A DNA stretch of 33,026 nucleotides from Bacteroidales bacterium. Lineage in GTDB: Bacteria; Bacteroidota; Bacteroidia; Bacteroidales; P3. This document shows, piece by piece, positions 6,041-13,489 of this stretch. The stretch lies in NCBI GenBank assembly GCA_016283745.1, contig JAEENM010000153.1, positions 1 to 33,026 of the forward strand, given 5' to 3'. A program made the translations under genes and the position numbers. A model generated the notes under the pieces. That model was not told the origin of the DNA and did not search any database. It saw only the letters and a list, made by a program, of their open reading frames with translations. How positions within the stretch are numbered: the stretch's first letter is position 1; the number at the start of each line of letters is the position of its first letter.

Positions 6041-6427
6041 TCATTCTTCGTAATTCCCGAACAGGTCGTTGTAGTACAAATTAAGGGGGTGTAACATTAA
6101 ATCCCAGTCATCGCCCCACACAATGGTGTCGTTTTCGACTTTGAACTCCAGAAAACGCTTTGGGTCGTAGTATTTATTGTACTGCGGATGTGGCTTTTTT
6201 ACGAAAAACGGCTCAAAATCCACTGTCTGCATGGTGCCGTCGGCAAAATAGACATTCAATTTGTAGTCTCCAGCGTGTTCGGCTCTAACTACATAAATTT
6301 TATATCTTCGTCTTAGCCGACGAAAAAACTCTTTTTTAAAAACATCAACAGGGACACATCCTGCAGGAAAATCGCTACTTCCTGCATGTTTGCGGCGATG
6401 TTTTACCTTGCTGTTTTTTTTCGACAT
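6041..6427 (-). CDS. DUF2442 domain protein with basic N-terminal extension
   Basis: The 128-residue protein has two parts. Residues about 48-125, including YKLNVYFADGTMQTVDFEPF and LEFKVENDTIVWGDDWDLML, match the DUF2442 family, small proteins often encoded beside DUF4160 genes and thought by some to form toxin-antitoxin-like pairs. Residues 1-45 are an added basic segment with FPAGCVPVDVF and a basic helix, the same motif found in the two small proteins downstream at 5621-5788 and 5828-5983. No DUF4160 gene is next to it. It follows the LRR gene by 15 bases on the same strand, so it probably shares its transcript. The domain call is good; the function is unknown. Confidence 0.85.
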   Translation of the reverse strand: MSKKNSKVKHRRKHAGSSDFPAGCVPVDVFKKEFFRRLRRRYKIYVVRAEHAGDYKLNVYFADGTMQTVDFEPFFVKKPHPQYNKYYDPKRFLEFKVENDTIVWGDDWDLMLHPLNLYYNDLFGNYEE

Positions 6428-6442
6428 AAAGATTGTTTTCTT

Positions 6443-7636
6443 TTACTTTTCCCTTAAGTGAAGAATTTGATTGGGGTACTTGCGCAAAGATTTTGGCCAA
6501 TTGACGATGCGCAGCTTCTTGCTGTAATGTTTGGCACAAGTATTGGCATCACCAGGTCCGTCTAAATATATCTCCTCAAGTCCTTCGTTTAGCTCAATGG
6601 TTTCGAGATGAGTGCTCCAAAAGATGTTTGTCAGATCCATCCTTTTTACGCTCGGAGGTATTGTTATCTTTTTCAGCTTGTCGCAACTCGAAAAAGTCTG
6701 GTCGGGAATATCTGTCAGCGAGTTGGAAAGTTTCAGGTGCTCTAGGTCGTTGCACCAACGACAAAGCAGAATTCCAATCTCTGTAACGCTGTCGGGCATT
6801 TCCAAGCTCCGCAGTTTGCTGTCCTCGAAAGCCCATCCTTCGATGCTGGTAACGCTGTCGGGGATATTGATATAATGAAGTTCTGAACTTATAAACGCTC
6901 CTTCGCCTATGATTTTTGTTGTCGGGGGAATTGTGTATTCTTTTTTGTGCGATTTTGGAGGAAAAGCCACAAGTTCCGTAAGGTCTTTGGTGAAAAGAGC
7001 CCCATCCACCAAGGTGAAATATGGATTGTTCTCGTCGATTTCGAAAGCCTCAATGCCGGAATGGGCAAAGGCGGTACCGTAGATTTCCTTTACAGAAGCG
7101 GGAATGCGAATGCTTTTCAGTGATTCGCAGTAAAAGAATGCGTAATCTTGTATAACTTCTATTGTATCAGGGAAAACCAAGTTTTTCAGTTTTGTGCATC
7201 CCTCTAAACCTCCTAAGCTTTTTGTGCTTTCTGGGAATACCACAGTGTGTAGCCTTTGCGAATTGCTTAATGCACTTCCGGTATCGTATTCATCTGTAAT
7301 GCTTTTAATGCCTTGCGGGAGTATAATGGACTCTAACTGAGTGTAGAAGCCGAAGTCGGGCAATATATCGCCATCGGTAAAGACGGCCTCGCCCATATCA
7401 AGGTTGCGCAAAGGGTAGGCGTTTTTGTAGTCGGGAATACCCTCTTCATCTTCGTCGTCATAGTTTTTGTAGATAAGATCAACATCACACATATCGTCTA
7501 AAACGTTGTCGAAATCTTTTTTCCCGATATGTCCTGTAATTTTGAGGTTTACAACTTTTTTGCGCTGTTCTTTGGACAGCAATTTGTCCAAAGTGTTGGC
7601 TTTTTCAAGGTGAATTGTCAGGTTTTCTTGGTCCAT
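6443..7636 (-). CDS. BspA-type leucine-rich repeat protein without signal peptide
   Basis: The 397-residue protein starts MDQENLTIHLEKANTLDKLL and contains a long run of BspA-like (LRR_5) repeats from about residue 100 to 370, with units such as LKSIRIPASVKEIYGTAFAH, HYINIPDSVTSIEGWAF and LKKITIPPSVKRM. Such repeats form a curved binding surface. Most BspA-type proteins of this order are exported, but here no signal peptide, lipobox or sorting domain is seen, so the product is probably cytoplasmic. The N-terminal 90 residues are not repeats and may form a separate domain. The gene precedes the DUF2442 gene and follows the mgtC-like gene with a 47-base gap. Confidence 0.85.
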   Translation of the reverse strand: MDQENLTIHLEKANTLDKLLSKEQRKKVVNLKITGHIGKKDFDNVLDDMCDVDLIYKNYDDEDEEGIPDYKNAYPLRNLDMGEAVFTDGDILPDFGFYTQLESIILPQGIKSITDEYDTGSALSNSQRLHTVVFPESTKSLGGLEGCTKLKNLVFPDTIEVIQDYAFFYCESLKSIRIPASVKEIYGTAFAHSGIEAFEIDENNPYFTLVDGALFTKDLTELVAFPPKSHKKEYTIPPTTKIIGEGAFISSELHYINIPDSVTSIEGWAFEDSKLRSLEMPDSVTEIGILLCRWCNDLEHLKLSNSLTDIPDQTFSSCDKLKKITIPPSVKRMDLTNIFWSTHLETIELNEGLEEIYLDGPGDANTCAKHYSKKLRIVNWPKSLRKYPNQILHLREK

Positions 7637-7683
7637 ATTTTTATTGTGTTGAAAAATTTATTCTTTGTGAAATTGTCACAATT

Positions 7684-8400
7684 TTAGTGCTCCACACGCT
7701 GGGTAAGCATCTCGGTAATGACTTTTGTGAACACACTGTTTGCCGAAAGTTCTTTTTCAAATAGTTTGAAAGCTTCGCCTACACTTTTTGTCAGAATCTC
7801 CACAGAAACAGTGGTGTCGCCTTCGATGATGTTGTGGGTGCGTTCTACTTTCTGTATTTCTGCGTTTTCCAATTTGTCAACGAGCATAAGCAGTATGGAA
7901 CGCATTTCGTCCTCGTCGGGGGTTTTGCCTGTAGCTACTACGCGCACACCTATTTTCTTCATCTCCACATATTTGCGGGGACGCCTGTCCAAACGGTCGG
8001 TGATGGGTTTCAGTGCCAGATGTGTGCCCACGATGGCAACGGCGGCCATTCCGCCTTCGAAAAACATTCCGAAACCGCATAGCGAACCCACAGCTGCCGA
8101 GCACCAGATGGTGGCGGCGGTGTTCAGTCCGTGTATGTTGAAACCGTCGCGCATAATAACGCCGGCTCCCAAAAATCCTATTCCTGTAACTATCTGTGAC
8201 ACAACACGCAGACGGTCGATATTGCCCTGCTCATGTCCGTACATTATCTCCGAAAGCAGTATAAAAACACAGGCACCCACCGAAACTAGGGCGTTGGTGG
8301 TAAGTCCGGCGCTGCGTTGCCTAATCTGCCGTTCCAAGCCTATGCCGGCTCCGAAAAGGAATGCAAGCACAAGGCGCAGTAAATACATCTCGTAATTCAT
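7684..8400 (-). CDS. MgtC/SapB family inner-membrane protein
   Basis: The 238-residue protein begins with several hydrophobic helices over about residues 5-130 and has the family hallmark RQRSAGLTTNALVSVGACVF, then VTGIGFLGAGVIMRDG and LNTAATIWCSAAVG. The C-terminal 90 residues are soluble, with an ACT-like pattern. MgtC proteins help cells grow under magnesium limitation and some modulate the ATP synthase; the shorter SapB group has less certain roles. The gene begins 4 bases after the recN stop codon, so the two are co-transcribed. Confidence 0.9.
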   Translation of the reverse strand: MNYEMYLLRLVLAFLFGAGIGLERQIRQRSAGLTTNALVSVGACVFILLSEIMYGHEQGNIDRLRVVSQIVTGIGFLGAGVIMRDGFNIHGLNTAATIWCSAAVGSLCGFGMFFEGGMAAVAIVGTHLALKPITDRLDRRPRKYVEMKKIGVRVVATGKTPDEDEMRSILLMLVDKLENAEIQKVERTHNIIEGDTTVSVEILTKSVGEAFKLFEKELSANSVFTKVITEMLTQRVEH

Positions 8401-8404
8401 AATA

Positions 8405-10057
8405 TCAAGACATTAGTTGTTTTGCGGTTTCTATTGCCGAGGCTGTCAGCTTCTCCGACGAAAGCATCGTGGCTATCTCCTCAACACGCTGTTCCTCCGT
8501 CAGTTGCCGCATCGAGGTCTGTGTTGAGACTTCGTCGCTCTCCTTGTAAACCTTGAACTGTGTTTTGGCTTTGCCCGCCACCTGCGGCAGATGGGTAATG
8601 GCCACAACCTGAGTATTTTGCGACATCTTTTGCATTATGTTGGCCATCGCCACCGCTATGGTTCCCGACACTCCGGTGTCTATCTCGTCGAAAATGATGG
8701 TGGGCAATAGGTTCGTTTTGACTATCAATGACTTGAGTGCTAGCATAAGCCTCGAAAGCTCGCCTCCGGAAATCACCTTGCCCACATCGCGCAGCTCGCC
8801 GCCGCGGTTGGCGTTGAAAAGCAGCCGCACGGCGTCGGTGCCGTTGGAGAGCAGGTTTTCCGTCGGTGTCAGCTCCACCACTATCTGGGCGTCTTTCATC
8901 CCCAGTTCGGCGAGGGTGGGAAGCAGCTCGGACTCAATTTGTTGCGAGGTCTTGTGGCGTCGTTCCGACAGCACTCCGGCCATCTGCCGCAAACGGCTCT
9001 CGGTTTCGGAAATCTGTTTTTCCAGTTTGTTAATTCGTTCGTCCAAATCGGTAACTGCCAATAACTTGTCGCTGAGTTGCGACTTTATTTCCAACAGCTC
9101 CGCCACCGTGCTTACCGAATGTTTGCTCTGCAGGTTGTAGATGGTGTCGAGCCGTTGCGATACATATTGCTGACGCTCAAGGGAATAGGAAAGGTTTTCG
9201 TCCAAGCTCTCTATCTCCGAAAAAATGTCACGAAGTTCTATAATGCTCGAATCCAGCCTATTGTAAAGTTCTTCCACTTCGGGGTAGTACGACACAATCT
9301 TGGAAAGCTGGCTTTTGGCCGACTGCAGTCGTGCTATTGCCGCGTCGTCCTGCCGGTCGGCGGTTTCGAGCACCTCGCCGAAGGTCTGTTTTATGGTTTC
9401 GGTGTGGTTGAGCAGGTTGAGTTCCTGTTCCAGCTCTTCTTGCTCGTTTTCAGCGAGTTGGGCTTTGTCGAGTTCGTCGAAAAGGAACTGGTTGTAGTCC
9501 TTGTCGCGACGGTTTTGCTGTAGCTCGGCACGTAGTTGCGACAGCTCGTTTTTGGCCCGCACATACTCGCCATAAAGGGCAGAATACTCTTTTAGAAGCT
9601 CTTCGTTGCCGGCAAGTGTGTCCACAAAACGCATCTGGAAATCCGCGTTGAGCAACGTAAGTGTCTGGTTTTGGGAGTGGATATCTAGGACTTTCGTTCC
9701 GAAATCGCGCAGCTGCTGCAGCGAAACGGGTGTGTCGTTGATAAATGCCCTAGTCTTGGCTGTAGGCAGTATCTCGCGACGTATCAGCACGTTGTCGTCG
9801 TAGTCAAGGTCGTTGTCGTCGAAAAACTTTTTCAATTCCAGCGTTTCGATACCGAAAACCGCCTCTATCACGCATTTCCTGTTTTTGTCGGAAAGCACCT
9901 GTGTGTCAGCACGTTGTCCTGCCAAAAGTCCTAAGGCTCCGAGAATGATGGATTTTCCCGCTCCCGTTTCGCCGGTGATAGCCGTAAATCCCTCGTTGAA
10001 AGTTATTTGCAACGAGCGGATAAGTGCGTAGTTTTCTATACTCAGTTGTCGGAGCAT
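8405..10057 (-). CDS. recN: DNA repair protein RecN
   Basis: RecN is an SMC-like ATPase that acts early in repair of double-strand breaks. The 550-residue product has the Walker A motif GETGAGKS at residues 29-36, two long coiled-coil segments from about 150 to 370, the signature VISGGELSRLMLALK near residue 420 and Walker B IIFDEIDTGVSG with Asp457-Glu458. The length is normal. It starts MLRQLSIENYALI, with the ATG at 10055-10057, 9 bases after the stop of the TPR lipoprotein gene, within the ruvX-def-TPR-recN series. Confidence 0.97.
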   Translation of the reverse strand: MLRQLSIENYALIRSLQITFNEGFTAITGETGAGKSIILGALGLLAGQRADTQVLSDKNRKCVIEAVFGIETLELKKFFDDNDLDYDDNVLIRREILPTAKTRAFINDTPVSLQQLRDFGTKVLDIHSQNQTLTLLNADFQMRFVDTLAGNEELLKEYSALYGEYVRAKNELSQLRAELQQNRRDKDYNQFLFDELDKAQLAENEQEELEQELNLLNHTETIKQTFGEVLETADRQDDAAIARLQSAKSQLSKIVSYYPEVEELYNRLDSSIIELRDIFSEIESLDENLSYSLERQQYVSQRLDTIYNLQSKHSVSTVAELLEIKSQLSDKLLAVTDLDERINKLEKQISETESRLRQMAGVLSERRHKTSQQIESELLPTLAELGMKDAQIVVELTPTENLLSNGTDAVRLLFNANRGGELRDVGKVISGGELSRLMLALKSLIVKTNLLPTIIFDEIDTGVSGTIAVAMANIMQKMSQNTQVVAITHLPQVAGKAKTQFKVYKESDEVSTQTSMRQLTEEQRVEEIATMLSSEKLTASAIETAKQLMS

Positions 10058-10066
10058 GGGGGTGCG

Positions 10067-10609
10067 TTATTTGTTTTCGGCCATTTCCGCGTCGGGGTTC
10101 TGGCTAAGGATTTTTTCAAGAAGTTCTTCAGGGCTAAGTCCCAGATTATCCATGCTGATGCGTGCGTCGTCGGCCAAGGGGTCGTTGGGGTATTTGTCGA
10201 TAAACTCCTGATAGGCCATACGTGCGTGTTCGAGGTCGCCGGCCACATTTTCGAGCACAAAGCCTTTGTAGAAGGCACAGACTGCAACGTCCTTGTAGTC
10301 AGGGTATTTGATTGTTACCGTGTCGAGGTATTGCAGTGCGAGGTCGGGACGGTGTATGTTGGCGGCTACCTGCGCGGCGCGGTGCAGATACATGGGTGCG
10401 AGGCTGTCGTCGGGGTGGTTGGTGGAAAAGGTTGTGTATAAGTCGATTAGACGGTTGCCAGTCTCTACGGAGAGTATGGTGTTCTGTATGTCGATGCTGT
10501 CCTCGTAGCGTGTGATGTTGTCGAGGTCGGCCTGACGGCTGTGTTTGGAGCTGCAGGCAAACAGCATGGCACCTGCGGCGAGTGCTATAACGATGTTTCT
10601 TATCTTCAT
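10067..10609 (-). CDS. TPR-containing lipoprotein
   Basis: The 180-residue protein has a signal sequence ending in the lipobox LFAC, with Cys19 as the lipid anchor. The rest holds tetratricopeptide-like helix pairs, for example DSLAPMYLHRAAQVAANIHR, PDLALQYLDTVTIKYPDYKD and LEHARMAYQEFIDKYPNDPL. TPR proteins mediate protein contacts; this one resembles BamD- or YbgF-like envelope proteins but is smaller than BamD. It lies between def and recN with gaps of 6 and 9 bases. Location in the periplasm or on the outer membrane is inferred from the lipobox. Confidence 0.88.
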   Translation of the reverse strand: MKIRNIVIALAAGAMLFACSSKHSRQADLDNITRYEDSIDIQNTILSVETGNRLIDLYTTFSTNHPDDSLAPMYLHRAAQVAANIHRPDLALQYLDTVTIKYPDYKDVAVCAFYKGFVLENVAGDLEHARMAYQEFIDKYPNDPLADDARISMDNLGLSPEELLEKILSQNPDAEMAENK

Positions 10610-10615
10610 TTTGAT

Positions 10616-11182
10616 CTATTTTTTTGTTGCGAATTTCATACGGTAGTGGGTGCGTGTTTTGCCTGTAACTATGTCGTTGAGTTTGCGTTTCAGTAGTGTG
10701 CGTTTCAGCGGCGACAGCCGGTCCACAAACACTTTTCCATCAAGGTGGTCTATCTCGTGCTGGGCTATGCGTGCCAGCAGTGCGGTCATCTCCTCGGTCT
10801 GGGGTTGGAAATTGCGGTCGAAGTATTTCACCACCACTGTCTCGGGACGCAGCACGTCCTCGTGGATGTTGGGCACGCTCAGGCAGCCTTCGTTGTAGTA
10901 TTGCATCTCGCCTTTGGCCTCCACTATTTCGGGATTTATCATGGTGCGTTCTATTGGGTCGCCGACGTATTCTTTCTTTTTCTCGTCGTATTCGCGATAG
11001 CCCATCACCACCAGCCTTATGGGCAGGTCTACCTGCGGAGCGGCAAGGCCCACGCCGTCGGCGGCGTACATGGTTTCAAACATATTGTCGATAAGCTGCT
11101 GAAGGTCAGGATAATCGGCGTCAATCGGTTGGGCGGTTTTTCTTAAGGTGGGATGCCCGAGTCCTATTATTGGCAAAATCAT
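10616..11182 (-). CDS. def: Peptide deformylase
   Basis: Peptide deformylase removes the formyl group from the N-terminal methionine of new proteins. All three metal-site motifs are present: GVGLAAPQ at residues 43-50, EGCLS with Cys100, and HEIDH with His142, Glu143 and His146. The length of 188 residues is normal for Bacteroidetes enzymes, which carry an insertion here (YREYDEKKKEYVGDP). The start ATG at 11180-11182 overlaps the stop codon of ruvX by 4 bases, which indicates translational coupling. Confidence 0.97.
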   Translation of the reverse strand: MILPIIGLGHPTLRKTAQPIDADYPDLQQLIDNMFETMYAADGVGLAAPQVDLPIRLVVMGYREYDEKKKEYVGDPIERTMINPEIVEAKGEMQYYNEGCLSVPNIHEDVLRPETVVVKYFDRNFQPQTEEMTALLARIAQHEIDHLDGKVFVDRLSPLKRTLLKRKLNDIVTGKTRTHYRMKFATKK

Positions 11183-11601
11183 TTTGTGTTGTTTTTAAGG
11201 TCCATATATGATTGAAGTATCAGAGTGGCGCTCACGGTGTCGATAAGTGCCTTGTTCTGACGTTGTTTTTTGTGCAACCCTGAGTTCACGATGGCCTGCG
11301 AGGCTATTTTGGAGGTGAAACGCTCGTCGATGCGGGCTATCTCCTTGTCGGGAAAGGCTTTGCGCAGCTGTTTTACAAACGGCTCGATGTATTTTGCCGA
11401 TTCCGACGGGGTGTTGTTCAGATGTTTCGGCTCGCCCACGACAAAGCATTCCACGTTTTCTTTGCTGCAATAGTCGGTCAGAAAAGCCATCAGTTTTGGC
11501 GTGTCAACAGTAGTAAGGGGCGTCGCAATAATCTGTAAATCATCGGTTACTGCGATTCCTGTGCGTTTCTGTCCGTAGTCTATAGCCAAAATTCGTGCCA
11601 T
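11179..11601 (-). CDS. ruvX: Putative pre-16S rRNA nuclease / Holliday junction resolvase RuvX (YqgF)
   Basis: The protein of 140 residues starts MARILAIDYGQKRTGIAVTD and has an RNase H-like fold with likely acidic site residues Asp8, Glu57, Asp92 and Asp121 (ALIDTVSATL). The E. coli protein matures the 5' end of 16S rRNA, and a resolvase role was proposed earlier. The start at 11601 is preferred to an ATG five codons upstream because it gives the family N-terminus and lies just after a promoter-like sequence at 11614-11621. It is the first gene of the ruvX-def-TPR-recN series. Confidence 0.95.
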   Translation of the reverse strand: MARILAIDYGQKRTGIAVTDDLQIIATPLTTVDTPKLMAFLTDYCSKENVECFVVGEPKHLNNTPSESAKYIEPFVKQLRKAFPDKEIARIDERFTSKIASQAIVNSGLHKKQRQNKALIDTVSATLILQSYMDLKNNTK

Positions 11602-11613
11602 CAATTTTTTTTG

Positions 11614-11621
11614 CAAAAATA
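11614..11621 (-). promoter_or_regulatory. Predicted ruvX promoter, -7 box TATTTTTG
   Basis: The minus strand reads TATTTTTG-CAAAA, a match to TAnnTTTG, in the 26-base gap between the sprT-like and ruvX genes. The predicted transcript would begin within about ten bases of the ruvX ATG, so the leader would be very short or absent. Confidence 0.5.
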
Positions 11622-11627
11622 CGATTT

Positions 11628-12281
11628 TTATTTCATTTTTTCAATAGCCACGGGTTGCACTCTCGCTTCGAGCGACACCAGATAGAATCGGTTGTTGTTG
11701 AGACATAGGCATTTGCAGCGTGTACGACGCTTGTCAAGTTTCTTAAAAATGCGTCCACGGATAGAGAAAAAGCTGTTTTCGGCCAACGCCGAGAGCGGCA
11801 CACCGTCGGCTTGTGCCGTTTCGCCTGCCATTTCACGGAAAGTGCGCTCGAGTTTGCGTTCCAAGCTCTTTCGCAGAGGCAGTTTGGAATAAAAGTCGCT
11901 GATAAGTCCCACTGTTTCAGTGGGAAAACAGTGCCTTTCGTTGAAGAAACGCAGATTTTTGGCGAAAGCCGCCTGAAACTCGTCGCCGTGAGGCTTGAGC
12001 CGTTTGCCGAATGCTACAAATACTTGGTAATGTGCTATTTCGTGAAGTATCACCCAAAGGAAGGTGTTCCGGTCGAGGTTGGCGTTGATGCTGATGCGGT
12101 GGCCGTGTCTCTTTAGCGGATTGGGAAAGGTGTAGTCGCCGAGCTTGGTCCTTCGGGGACGGCTTAGGACGAGCGAAATTTTGTTGTTGAACAGGAATTC
12201 GGCTACGTAAGGGAGTGCTGCTGGCGGCAGGTGTGGTGCAAGAGTGTCGCTATAGTCTTGCAAGGTCGCAGGTTTGGACAT
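11628..12281 (-). CDS. SprT-like zinc metallopeptidase
   Basis: The 217-residue protein contains HEIAH with His80, Glu81 and His84, and a probable third zinc ligand in HGDEF (His98), the pattern of the SprT/Spartan group. The eukaryotic member cuts DNA-protein crosslinks; bacterial roles are poorly known. The C-terminal part has RTRCKCLCLNNNRFYLVS, like the end of other SprT-like proteins, but lacks a clean CxxC pair for a zinc ribbon. Its start codon lies inside the end of the small lipoprotein gene (32-base overlap in another frame), so translation of the two is probably coupled. Confidence 0.88.
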   Translation of the reverse strand: MSKPATLQDYSDTLAPHLPPAALPYVAEFLFNNKISLVLSRPRRTKLGDYTFPNPLKRHGHRISINANLDRNTFLWVILHEIAHYQVFVAFGKRLKPHGDEFQAAFAKNLRFFNERHCFPTETVGLISDFYSKLPLRKSLERKLERTFREMAGETAQADGVPLSALAENSFFSIRGRIFKKLDKRRTRCKCLCLNNNRFYLVSLEARVQPVAIEKMK

Positions 12282-12444
12282 CGTTTTGTGTGTTGGGAGC
12301 GTAGCTGAAGGTGGGGCAGGTGTTGCAGCGCGATTTTCTGCGGCGGGTCATGTTCACGTCGCTTTTGCACGAAATCATTGTGCCGGCCAGAATTGCGGCA
12401 AGTAGCGCGATGGCTGTAATCCGTTTTATGTTTTGTCTTTTCAT
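12250..12444 (-). CDS. Small lipoprotein-like protein with CxxC tail
   Basis: From the ATG at 12442-12444 this gives 64 residues: a basic start (MKRQNIKR), a hydrophobic segment ITAIALLAAILAGTMI and a Cys after MIS that could be a lipid anchor. The short mature part contains RRRKSRCNTCPTFSYAP, a basic stretch followed by CxxCP. An ATG at 12454-12456 would add four residues and overlap the NlpC stop codon. Small exported peptides with a basic Cys-rich tail are seen in other Bacteroidales, but no function is known to me. It sits between the NlpC/P60 and SprT-like genes and overlaps the latter. Confidence 0.7.
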   Translation of the reverse strand: MKRQNIKRITAIALLAAILAGTMISCKSDVNMTRRRKSRCNTCPTFSYAPNTQNDVQTCDLARL

Positions 12445-12449
12445 CGTTT

Positions 12450-13067
12450 CTACCATTTTGTGGTTACTTTACTGTGGCGGCCTGCCGCGTAATAGCGTGT
12501 GTCCCAGTATTTTTCGGACAGCTTGCTTATCGTAACCCCCTTCGACGAGGAGGCGTGGGCGAACATTCCGTCTTTTAGATATATACCAACGTGGGATATG
12601 GCAGATTTATTGTTTGAAAAGAAAACAACATCGCCTTCGCGCAACTGGCTGCGTTCTATCAGCGTCACATTTTTGGTGATGTCGGCCGCCACACGGTTGA
12701 GATTCACGTCGTAAACTTCGCTGAAAACGTTCTTCACAAAGCAGGAGCAGTCGATGCCCGACGACGAGCATCCGCCGTATTTGTAAGGGGTGCCGTACCA
12801 TTTCTCTATCACTTTGTACAGCTTGGCGTTGTCCTTGTCGGTAACGGTGATGGGCATCTTGCCGCTCTTGGTACCGGTGGAGCTGTTGCCCTTTTTGGAA
12901 GTCTTTTTTGGAACCCGTTTGTATGTCTTGTGTCCGTCGAAATTTTCGGTTACCTCGAAATCCTCGTCCTCCAGATCGGCGGTGAAGAAATTGCGCAACG
13001 GAGTGCAGGAACTAATTGCCAGGCAGGCGCAAAAGGCATACACACAGAGTTTTAAGTTCTTTTTCAT
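12450..13067 (-). CDS. NlpC/P60 family lipoprotein (probable peptidoglycan endopeptidase)
   Basis: The 205-residue protein has a signal sequence with lipobox ISSC (Cys21), a charged linker rich in Lys, Ser and Gly, and an NlpC/P60 domain from about residue 85. The catalytic Cys107 lies in GIDCSCFVKNVF and the catalytic His159 in SHVGIYL, with His171 nearby. Such enzymes cut the peptide stems of peptidoglycan. It is encoded just after the divIC/ftsB-like gene, which fits a role in cell-wall remodelling during division, although this link is inferred. The gap to the division gene is 18 bases. Confidence 0.93.
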   Translation of the reverse strand: MKKNLKLCVYAFCACLAISSCTPLRNFFTADLEDEDFEVTENFDGHKTYKRVPKKTSKKGNSSTGTKSGKMPITVTDKDNAKLYKVIEKWYGTPYKYGGCSSSGIDCSCFVKNVFSEVYDVNLNRVAADITKNVTLIERSQLREGDVVFFSNNKSAISHVGIYLKDGMFAHASSSKGVTISKLSEKYWDTRYYAAGRHSKVTTKW

Positions 13068-13085
13068 AATAGCTTGTCTCTTTGG

Positions 13086-13394
13086 TTACTTGTCTCGTTT
13101 TACGATGAAAATGTCCTCGTTGTCGCGTTTCATAAAGTAGTTCTCGCGCCCGAAACGCTCTATCTCATCGATGTCTCTTGTCATTTTTTGGTAGTTTATG
13201 CTATCGGTGCGGATATCTTTCTCAAGCTCAGTCTTTTGCTGTATCAAAAGGGCGTTCTGACTGCGCAACCGGTAGTAGGTCATAAAACCGTTGTTGTCTA
13301 TTATGATGAAAAACAAAACGAATATTAGTGTGCAGATAACATATTTGTTACCCAACACTTTAAGGAATTTTTTTGTCTTTTTTTGCTCGGTCAT
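13086..13394 (-). CDS. FtsB/DivIC-type septum formation initiator protein
   Basis: The 102-residue protein has a short basic N-terminus, one membrane helix at about residues 18-34 (YVICTLIFVLFFIII), a coiled coil (NALLIQQKTELEKDIRTDSI) and a C-terminal motif ERFGRENYFMKRDNEDIFIV typical of the FtsB/DivIC family. These bitopic proteins link FtsL and FtsQ/DivIB in the divisome and help activate septal wall synthesis. A TAAATTTG box lies at 13402-13409 on the minus strand just before the start, which may serve as a promoter. Confidence 0.92.
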   Translation of the reverse strand: MTEQKKTKKFLKVLGNKYVICTLIFVLFFIIIDNNGFMTYYRLRSQNALLIQQKTELEKDIRTDSINYQKMTRDIDEIERFGRENYFMKRDNEDIFIVKRDK

Positions 13395-13489
13395 AATTTT
13401 GCAAATTTATTGCAAAAAACCGATATTTCCGACTGCTTCCGTTTTGTTTTTTCCCCAGCCGGATGTGAATAAAGCTGCAAAGAGAATCG

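Noticed and set aside
5621..6427. Small genes as a standard toxin-antitoxin pair
   Set aside because: No RelE-, HipA-, PIN- or DUF4160-like toxin is adjacent, so the toxin-antitoxin reading is only a possibility, not a call.
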